A stretch of DNA of 64,000 nucleotides from Larix kaempferi (Eukaryota; Streptophyta; Pinopsida; Pinales; Pinaceae), in assembly GCA_027924585.1 (NCBI GenBank), contig BSBM01001666.1, positions 695,001 through 759,000 on the forward strand, written 5' to 3'. Shown here piece by piece: positions 56,641 through 64,000 of the stretch; position 1 is the first letter of the stretch, and every line of letters starts with the position of its first letter. Both the position numbers and the translations under genes were made by a program. A model generated the notes under the pieces. The model was not told where the DNA came from. It saw nothing but the letters and a program-made list of their open reading frames with translations, and made no database searches.

Positions 56641-57645
56641 AAGAGACCTTTTCGGTAAGAATTTAGCCGCATCTACATCTAAGAAGCAAATGATGGCTAT
56701 TTTGCATGCATTACCGAAGGGGTAGCCATACCTATTAAGGAATTATTTCTGCATCAAGACTAATCACCAGAGTCTGAAAAATTTCCTGGAACAATGGGTC
56801 TCCTCCCGAGCACACCTGAAATGGGTTATCCAACTCATGGGTTATGCTTATGCGATCACTTACAAGAAGGGTAAGGACAATCTGGTGGCGGATGCTCCTT
56901 CTCACACATTTGATTCCCCAGTTTCTCTTTTAGCTATTTCTCTGCTTGTTCCAAATTTGTTGCAATATGTTCAACAGGGCTATGTCTTCTATGAAATCCA
57001 TGCTTCTCCATCGGCAGGGCACTCTGGGTTCCTCCAAACGTATGATCGGGAACAATGTAACTTCTTTTGGCAGGGACTGAAAAATGACAATTCAACAGAT
57101 GGTGGCTGACTGTGATACTTTCCAGGTCAGCAAGGGTGAAACGACACTCCTTCCGGGATTGCTCGAACCCTTTCCCATCCCTGCATATATTTGGACAACT
57201 ATTTCTATGGATTTCCTTGAAGCACTCCGTTGGTACAATACCCCATCTAAAATGACACCATATGAAGAAATCTATGAACAGGAACTGCCAGTTCTTCTTC
57301 CATACACCCTCAGTTGTTCCCCAGTCTAGGAAGTTGACTCGGTTCTTCAAAACCGCGATCAGATTCTTCTCATTTTGCAGGACACTCTTCACATGGAAAG
57401 AATTCGAATGAAAAAACAAGTCGATCAACACCATTCTGAGCACACTTTTCAAGCAGGTGATATGGTTCTTCTTCGTCTATAGAATACCAAGCAATCCTCC
57501 TTGAAACTCAAAAGACGCCAGCTTCTCTCTCAATCTATCACAGAGGTATTAATTTAGTGGCACGGAATGCAACCGGAGGATGCTACAGGGGAAACACTCC
57601 TTCAGATTCTGCATCAATTTCCACATCTAAAGCTTTGAGGACAAA
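56641..57645 (+). pseudogene. Fused RNase H/integrase remnants after the RT deletion
   Basis: At about 56,645-56,665 the sequence jumps from LPPSRD to a late RNase H part: KKQMMAILHALPKG, then after a TAG PYLLRNYFCIKTNHQSLKNF and YKKGKDNLVADAPSH. Next come a gypsy zinc-binding segment (EIHASPSAGHSGFLQTYDRE) and FFWQGLKND. From SMDFLEALRWYNTPSKMTPY the integrase core has been deleted, joining its start directly to the later NT-x-x-H-x-x-x-x-M-T-P-Y-E region. C-terminal pieces follow to the polypurine tract. Confidence 0.8.
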
Positions 57646-57667
57646 GCTTTTTCTAAGGGAGAGGGGA

Positions 57668-58039
57668 TGTTAGGAACCCGTGTCAACCCTTCTCTTTACT
57701 TTGTTAGTATATTGTTGTTGGACGCATATGCTTTGTAAATCGTCCCGTAGTATTTGTTGATCCATAGTTTGTATTAGCCCATGGTATTGATCCATAGTAT
57801 TGGATGCATATGCTTTGTGAGTTGTCCCGTAGTATAATATGTTCCATGGTATTGACCCACAATATTGGGCATATATTTAGTATATAAATGTGTGTTGAGG
57901 CCAATGAAAGGACCGTGAAGTTATTTGTATTGAGATTGCTCAAAGGAGGTTTCCCCTCGAAGTGTCCCGCGATCAATAAAATATTCTGTGATCTAATATA
58001 TTGTGCATTTTATCAATTAATTGTTGCAGGTTCCTCACA
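57668..58039 (+). mobile_element. Gypsy derivative 3' LTR
   Basis: 372 bp, colinear with 53,715-54,080 with scattered differences and a 6-base difference in a TTG run. Confidence 0.93.
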
Positions 58040-58043
58040 ATAT

Positions 58044-58512
58044 CTTATAGGGTCCCTCTGTACCTTATTACTCATACCATTCTTACATCAATTGCTCATG
58101 TCCCCAAAATTTGGATGTTTTCCAACTAGATGGAAGACCCATGTAACCTTTCCTCATCTACACAATGGGCCATCAGAAAGTCCTCCATATGCACATCTCT
58201 TCGCCTCATGGGTTAGGTATCATCGATGACCCTTAGCTTCGGCAGTTAAGTCATAAAGTAGATATAATTTAGAGTGAGATCATCCCTCTCACCTTGTATG
58301 AGGAACACACCAACATCTAGGCCCCAACATTCGATGATCTTCACTAGCACACGACCAATGGGCTGCATTAGAGGGTTCTCAATAAACTTGAGTAACTCGT
58401 TCCCAATTACTCTATCCTACATTGCAGGGTCATCCCTAAGATGCATATATAGAAGTGGGAGGTACCTCTCTCTCCATTTGTTCCTCATCCATTCAAGATC
58501 ATCCAACTAATT
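58044..58512 (-). pseudogene. Unidentified minus-strand coding relic, split by the gypsy derivative
   Basis: Descending from about 58,510 the minus strand reads DDLEWMRNKWRERYLPLLYM, HLRDDPAM, stop, DRVIGNELLKFIENPLMQPI, GRVLVKIIECWGLDVGVPHT and, after stops, LYLLYDLTAEAKGHR. Across the inserted element the reading seems to go on at 53,710-53,610. The composition and runs of conserved-looking residues suggest a former protein; I do not recognise the family. A few TAG/TGA stops show it is not functional. Confidence 0.4.
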
Positions 58513-59931
58513 TTTTAGCATCCACTTTCTCTTTTTCCTTTAAAATGTGTGATTTCCAATTGTACTTTTATCTAGAAAAGGTGCAGTTGGGAATTGCACC
58601 TATTCACCAAAAAATAATGACTAGTCACATTTTTTGGCTAAAAAAGTGCAATCATGGGCCATTATTTTCCATGACTTGATCACACTTGTTCACAATGTTT
58701 TTACAACCTAAGTCGTGAAAAAATGTTTGAAAGTTGCAACCCGCAACCGAACCCTTTTGAGGTTCCCCTAGGTTCCCAAAAGCCCTAATCTAGAGAATTA
58801 AATGGATGAAATTAAAGAGAATGGAGATAACTCTAACCTTCGAGTCATAAGATCCAAATATCACAGTTGGAAAAAGAGAAATTAGTTCTTAAAGTTCTCG
58901 GGGCCCACAAACTCCTCCAATGATGAACAACGAAAATATCACCTAGGTATGTGGGCCCCACCTTATTTATAAAAAAATAGGTCAAATTTTATGTCTCTTT
59001 GTATGGCCTCATCCGACTTTGATTTGACGCACCATTCAAAGAATTGCAATCCCAGTTCCATGGTCTTCTTGATTGCATAACCATATTTGTGTGATTAAGA
59101 TCTTTCCTGAGAAGCCCTTGTTTCGCCCTTCCTTTAATGCATGTAATTCATTCCTTGTTTCTATGTTATATGTTCATTATACATTTGTTTTTATTTCCAA
59201 ATGAACTTTTGCACTTTGGTATTATTTCCATGTGTGTGGGTACATGTTTCATCGAGATCCCACCATCTCTCCACATGCAAACTTACTTACATGTATATTT
59301 CTTCAAACATGCATATATGTGATCCCCCTCTACAAAAATATTATGAATTAACCTTATTTGATCCCATTCCACTTATAGTACCCCCTTTTCTTGGGTAAGT
59401 GGTCCATCCCATCCACCATTGCATTTTCCATTACCCAATAGTAGAGCCTTCCTCGCATGGGTGTCATTCATTAGTACCCCAATTCCATTGGATACCCATG
59501 TTGTTTTTATCCTCTTAGGAGTGAGTCTATCTAGTTTGTGATTCTAAACTTAGCCACATACTATTACCCATTTTCACTCATTGGCCTACCCATGAACACC
59601 CATACCTTTAGCATTATATGTTTCATTTTACATCTCACAAGTCCACTGCTTCATCCATACTGTAAAAGTTACATTAGTATTGCCACCATTCACCCTTCCT
59701 CAAGGAGATTACCATTAGTGTACCCCCCTAGTCACTTCCATCTTCTATCACACATTTTGTTGATTCACTTGGTTGAATATCAAACACTTTTATCCTTGGA
59801 TTTCTACATTCTCTTGAGTACCCATGTGCTTGGGAAACCATTTAAATGGTTCTCCTTAGCACTACTTCAAACTGTATATGATCTCTTATGGAAGCGTCCT
59901 TGGTCACTTTTGTTCATATCATTATGTGATT
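58513..59931. other. Intergenic DNA, nothing recognised
   Basis: No domain, LTR pair or RNA gene was supported. Short hydrophobic open frames here (59,137-59,954) have no known motif. Confidence 0.45.
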
Positions 59932-62576
59932 TGTCACTCATGGAACCTTTTTGATGTTAATATCCATTCAATGTTGCCATCCATAAGTATTCTCGTTGTT
60001 GTTTATGTCAATTGATTACCTATTGTGTCATCCCCCTGATATTATCAAGAGTTTCACACATGTTTTTAGGTCATCTATGCCTTCATGCTCTGAATAAAGG
60101 AAGTTTGAGTCCATAAACCAGTGATTGTCTATCCCCCTTTGGTGTCTTAGTCCCCATTCTCTATAAATTCCATTATCATACCTCAATTGTTAAACAAAGA
60201 GCCCTCATAACTTTGTTTTTGGTGGGTCTCCCTCTATCGACTTCAACACATGTATTCTAGAGGATAAACTTAGAGGCATTATGTATCTTGTCCCCATAAC
60301 CCTCGTTGGCGGGTTTTCTTTGACCAACTGAGGGGAGACCTCATTGCCCCTTGGATTGGTTAGTTCTCGCATGAACAACTCCATCTCATCATCACACCAT
60401 TGACAATCATATAATATGGTGGTTCCTTATTCCATTTTGATCCAAGACACCATGTTCGCAAGGATTTAGCTACTGTGATTTGTCATCCCATTAGGATTCC
60501 ATTGTTCCTAATCATGTACTTCATATCAACTATGGTTGGACCATATTTTTGTAATCATATTTGCTAGTATTTTCACTTAAATATAGATTATGTTAGATCT
60601 TTAATCAAACACGATATTATGCAATAGGAGCACTGAAAGATAGAAAAGCACATCATAAAAGAGACACAAAGATTTATCCTGGGAAAACCCTCTCAAGGTA
60701 AAAAACCAACAACTTCTTCTGTATAGATTTTGTCAACAAGTACAATGTCATATAAAGATAAGAACCCAAAAAATAAGATATCTTCATCAGCTTCTTCTTC
60801 TTCCCCAGTATGCTTGATCTTCTCTCTCTCTCACTAGCGAACTTGCTCAAGTGAGTGTGTGTCCAAATGAGGGATTCGAACCTCCTATTTATACACATCA
60901 AGTGGGTGAACTTTTCCCTTAATGGGCCGTCCTATGACCCTACTGGGCCGACCTCTCCTAGGGGAATTCAAAATAACATTTACATTATGCTTCTTTGGGT
61001 ACTATTGACCTAGCTTTACAAGCAATGGTTACATTGATTCTTTCAATGACTTTTACATAATCGAATACATCAATGACATCTCCCAAAGGAGGTATAACAA
61101 TGGCACAAAAAAATATAATAAAAATACAATAAGAATATCTTATGAAGTTACACATTATTCAACAATATTTGGTCTCTCTTTGACCTTCATGATGTATTGT
61201 ACCCAACAGTTATTCATATATATTGACCAAACCCCACTTGGTCTTGATACTAATTTGTATTGATACATTGATACGAGCATGGGGATGCTCACCTCATTTA
61301 TATTTGAAAGTATTTTCAACTCACCTCTTTGCTTGACTATCTACATGTATGGGCCTCTATAGCCCCCTTGGGGGGGGGGTGGACTCTTTCTTCATGTTGA
61401 CACAACGTCTATCGATAGGGGTTCGTTTCGCACTGTCGTCAACAAACTACCAACCCAAAATCCCTTACACATTGGCCCGGAAAGGTGTAACCCCTTCCAG
61501 CAACACTTGCGGAGCAAGTGCAGTCTCACCCGAGATGGATAAGGGGGCTGCAGAAATCGAGTTTCCATAGTGGAGTTGAGGATATGCTTCCAACACACAT
61601 TACCCTTGTAGAAACCAGAGATTATGAATTCCGCAACATATTATCAATTCACCATTCGCACATTAAGTCATTCACAAAATTCAACAGCTAACAAATATTC
61701 AATTAACATATTCAATCTACTTATTCACATCAGCTGTAATTCCTAAACCCATAGCATATTCGCATCGAAGATATTCTACAACACACCAAACTTGTAGCAA
61801 ACATTCACATTCATCATCGCATAAAGATAGAGACAGAGATTACACCATAATCGAACATCTTCATGCATTCATTAAACCCTGCGGAATGAACCTCCCAGAA
61901 ACTGTCAATACACCATGTCAAAGATACAAAATAGATCAAAAGATGGAATCAATCTCCCAAAACTGGATGCCCTTAGGCTTACAATCCTACTCTATTTGGT
62001 TACAAAATGGTCCACATGACCAATTCTAACTAATTTAATTATTATTGTGCTTCCGCGAACTTTGCGGATGGCCCTTCTTTCGCGGATTGACCCTTTCGCA
62101 CCTGTCGGCTTCCGCACTTCCTGTGGACTTATCCAACACTCCTAACTCACCCTTGTTTCTTGTCCTAGTGCTCATTATTCCCTATGTATAAAAAGGAAGA
62201 TTTGTGATGTATTTTAGCCATATGATGATCATATATCCTTAGTATCGTTATCCTGTCGAAATTCCACCATAAAGCAAGAGAGAGAATCATCATTCTATCC
62301 TTCTTTCTCCATTATGCAATTGAACATTCAATCACTTAGCTAGAATTTGGGCACAAAGAACTTCTTCCCCCCCTGGATCAACTACGGAGGTCTCTTATGA
62401 TCCACAACTGGTACCAAGGTGCTACTGTACTCTCTTATTCTTTTTGTAATAATAAAAAACATCATTCTTTACATGTTGCATTTCTCTTTTTATGGCTAGT
62501 TTTGTAATGGATGTTAATGCATGTTAAATAATTAATCTTATTTAGTTTAGTTTCTTTCCCTTTCTTTGATTTGCTA
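59932..62576. repeat. Duplicated segment D, copy B
   Basis: Direct-orientation copy of 44,883-47,228, about 15 kb away, with moderate divergence. It differs by a ~744-bp insertion (61,395-62,138) and by loss of the sequence equivalent to 46,427-46,890. Confidence 0.9.
61395..62138. mobile_element. Probable solo LTR inside copy B
   Basis: The insertion relative to copy A begins TGTTGACAC and ends ATCCAACA, giving LTR-type ends with a 5-base inverted match (TGTTG/CAACA). Flanks are CTTCA (left) and CTCCT (right); copy A shows CTCCT once at 46,336-46,340. This would fit a 5-bp target duplication whose left copy has acquired two changes. There is no internal coding region, hence a solo LTR, probably made by LTR-LTR recombination. 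Confidence 0.7.
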
Positions 62577-63407
62577 CTAGAGATTGCACAACCCTCTAGT
62601 AGTGTTTTTTGCACATGTGAGTGAGAAATCATACACTACATAGACCATACACATTCAACATGAAAAGGGCCTAGAAAATTCATTTACTCGTTAACTCTAT
62701 GTATAGTTTAGAACAAACAACACAAATATTTTCTAGTGTCAAAGTGTGATTCCATACACTGATCAACCATCCTAAATGTCCTATAGAATGCACATAAGCT
62801 AATTCCATTTTTTTAGAATTTTGTTGAAACTACTAACAAAATATTCCCCCTACACATAGTCTTCTCCTATAACATAATGATATCAAGTTTATCCTTCTCA
62901 ACAAGTCTATGTAAAGCCAACCTCTTTCTCTAGATGCCCAACCCCTTAATGTTCAAGGATAAGAATAGCATTAAGAAACTTCGAGGTAGGGTTGTTTATT
63001 TTAAGGACCCCATTAATCAAGGCTTGTGTTGCTTTTGTTTGTGCAAGGTGAAAAATTTATTTTCTCCTTACTATACAATTAATCACCTCTTTCCGTTTAT
63101 GCAACCCTAGACCCCAAGTAGTCCACTATCACAATTAATGTCCATCTTTTTGGATCTCAAAAAGTAGTGTCCCTTGTCGTTTTGAGAATCAATGGCACCA
63201 CTTGAAACCTTCTCTACATTGAATTTCGACACATCCCCGTCATTTCAAGTATAACAACTATGAGTAATTTGTGTGGAGCCTTCATGTCCAACAAACATCA
63301 ACGAAGTGGCTTGTAGATTTTCACTACCGTGATACAACCAGAATCACTGATTTAGGATCCAAAGTGTCCAAAGACAGAATGCCCTAGAGTGAAACTTCTA
63401 CATTTTG
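62577..63407. other. DNA upstream of the bHLH exon, likely intronic
   Basis: No exon with the bHLH basic region (H-x-x-x-E-R-x-R-R) was found here or elsewhere in the window. If the exon at 63,554 belongs to a live gene, this stretch is intron. Confidence 0.4.
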
Positions 63408-63524
63408 TTTATTTGTAAGTGTATCTACTACTGAATCATAGAAACCAGATAGATACACTTTGTTTATTTGTAAGTGTATCTACTTGGTTTCTATGATTCA
63501 GTAGTAGATACACTTACAAATAAA
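63408..63524. repeat. 40-bp perfect inverted repeat with nested hairpin loop
   Basis: Arm 1 (63,408-63,447) TTTATTTGTAAGTGTATCTA... and arm 2 (63,485-63,524) are exact reverse complements over 40 bases, separated by 37 bases. The loop itself contains TAGATACACTT and its complement AAGTGTATCTA, so it can form a second hairpin. CCAGATAGATACA occurs both in the loop and just after arm 2. Confidence 0.95.
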
Positions 63525-63553
63525 CCAGATAGATACATTCACTTATTTGTCAG

Positions 63554-63918
63554 ACCAAGTGCAGGAAGCTGTGAATTACGTTCACCATTTACAGCAAAAA
63601 GTTGAAGATCTTTCAACAGAAAGAGAGAAAATGAAGGCCAACTCTGATGAAAATGCAAAAGTTTCATTAGAGGGTGTGCGATTGTCCAGTAATGAGAAAA
63701 TTTGCATTAAAGCTCAGCCGATCGGAGGATCGGATCGGGAATTCCCTACAGTGAAAATAAAATCTATGGGTTCAACTCTTCAGGTCTGCACGAACACGTT
63801 TGAACATCAGATTGTGTTCTCTGATCTTCTACTGGCGATAGAAGAAGATGGGCTTGAAGTTGTGAGTGCTGCTTCTTCTGCCATTAACAACAGAATCTTT
63901 CATACCATACACACCAAG
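63554..63918 (+). CDS. bHLH transcription factor, internal exon (helix 2 plus ACT-like C-terminal region)
   Basis: The exon is bounded by a pyrimidine-containing TTATTTGTCAG acceptor and an AAG|GTAATA donor; 2 + 121 codons, all open. It encodes the loop/helix-2 end of a bHLH domain, (D)QVQEAVNYVHHLQQKVEDL, followed by a charged coiled-coil stretch and an ACT-like region (VKIKSMGSTLQV, IVFSDLLLAIEEDGLEVVSA, INNRIFHTIHTK). This is the layout of plant bHLH proteins of the bHLH36/118/120 type, where the first intron falls inside the bHLH domain. The exon with the DNA-binding basic region and the last exon are outside the window, so it cannot be decided whether the gene is intact. Role: probably nuclear DNA-binding dimer; targets unknown. 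Confidence 0.88.
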
Positions 63919-64000
63919 GTAATACTCTATACTAGTCACTTGCAAAACTCTTCTTCCCTGTCTTCTGTACAAGAATATAAATACATCTCTTTCATGATAT
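63919..64000 (+). other. Start of the next intron
   Basis: The GTAATACTCT donor is followed by AT-rich sequence up to the window end. No further exon is visible. Confidence 0.6.

Larger units (their letters stand above)
53711..58043 (+). mobile_element. Gypsy-type deletion derivative lacking RT and integrase core
   Basis: Element 53,715-58,039 (4,325 bp) with LTRs of 366 and 372 bp sharing ends TGTTAGGAACC...GGTTCCTCACA. The 4 bases ATAT flank it on both sides. It has a degenerate tRNA-Met primer site (TAATATCAGAAC, 54,083-54,094), gag, a protease with D-S-R in the active site, a fragment of RNase H, the integrase zinc-binding and terminal parts, and a polypurine tract AAGGGAGAGGGGA (57,655-57,667). 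The whole RT and the integrase D,D,E core are missing, so it could have moved only with help from another element. Confidence 0.9.

Noticed and set aside
1-64000. CRISPR arrays, bacterial operons, tRNA genes, or organelle insertions
   Set aside because: Read for direct-repeat/spacer patterns, Shine-Dalgarno-led gene rows, cloverleaf-like sequence and known plastid/mitochondrial genes; none was seen. Regular repeats here are tandem without unique spacers.

Overview
This window looks like intergenic or very long intronic DNA from a large-genome land plant. A gymnosperm (conifer-type) is my inference. It rests on the many layered, strongly decayed LTR retrotransposons, on NB-ARC and CYP86-type gene relics that I recognise only as broken fragments, and on a single bHLH exon with plant-type GT/AG borders. 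I see no intact host gene, no tRNA gene, no CRISPR array and no bacterial or organellar gene cluster.

Layout. Bases 1-20,700 are AT-rich, low-density DNA. They hold a 600-bp trinucleotide repeat, a minus-strand NB-ARC resistance-gene relic (about 2.5-3.3 kb), a duplicated LINE reverse-transcriptase relic (7.2-8.1 kb), a minus-strand CYP86-like P450 relic (8.6-9.4 kb), a SINE with an 18-bp target-site duplication (12.09-12.30 kb), a weak 5S-rRNA-like stretch (14.5 kb), and many local tandem duplications (14-19.7 kb).

Bases 20.7-25.7 kb hold a Ty1/copia element (plus strand) with gag, protease, integrase, RT, RNase H and a 3' LTR; I find no 5' LTR. From 26.0 to 41.9 kb lies a nest. A fragment of an old Ty3/gypsy element abuts an outer minus-strand chromovirus (26,547-41,895; 351-bp LTRs; target duplication GTCAC). 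Inside its gag/leader region sits an inner plus-strand chromovirus (31,749-40,833; 1.62-kb LTRs; target duplication ACTGT). The inner element is the youngest large insertion. Its coding region is continuous apart from six in-frame stops, all TAG, and one single-base deletion.

Bases 42-53 kb hold AT-rich repeats, the first copy of a 2.3-kb duplicated segment (44.9-47.2 kb), and a decayed gypsy element (47.4-52.8 kb) interrupted by a 550-bp Tourist/PIF-Harbinger-type MITE with TAA target duplication. A 4.3-kb gypsy derivative (53,715-58,039) lacks RT and the integrase core but keeps both LTRs, the primer-binding site and the polypurine tract. It is inserted in an unidentified older minus-strand coding relic. 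The second copy of the duplicated segment (59.9-62.6 kb) carries a probable solo LTR that copy one lacks. The window ends in a bHLH transcription-factor exon (63,554-63,918) bounded by splice signals. A 40-bp perfect inverted repeat lies 29 bp upstream of it.

No coherent new multi-gene system is visible. The most informative signals are the two exactly resolvable nested insertions, the recurring CAG-to-TAG pattern of inactivation, a GCGGAA/TTCCGC hairpin array in a retrotransposon leader, the RT-less gypsy derivative, and the inverted-repeat scar beside the bHLH exon.
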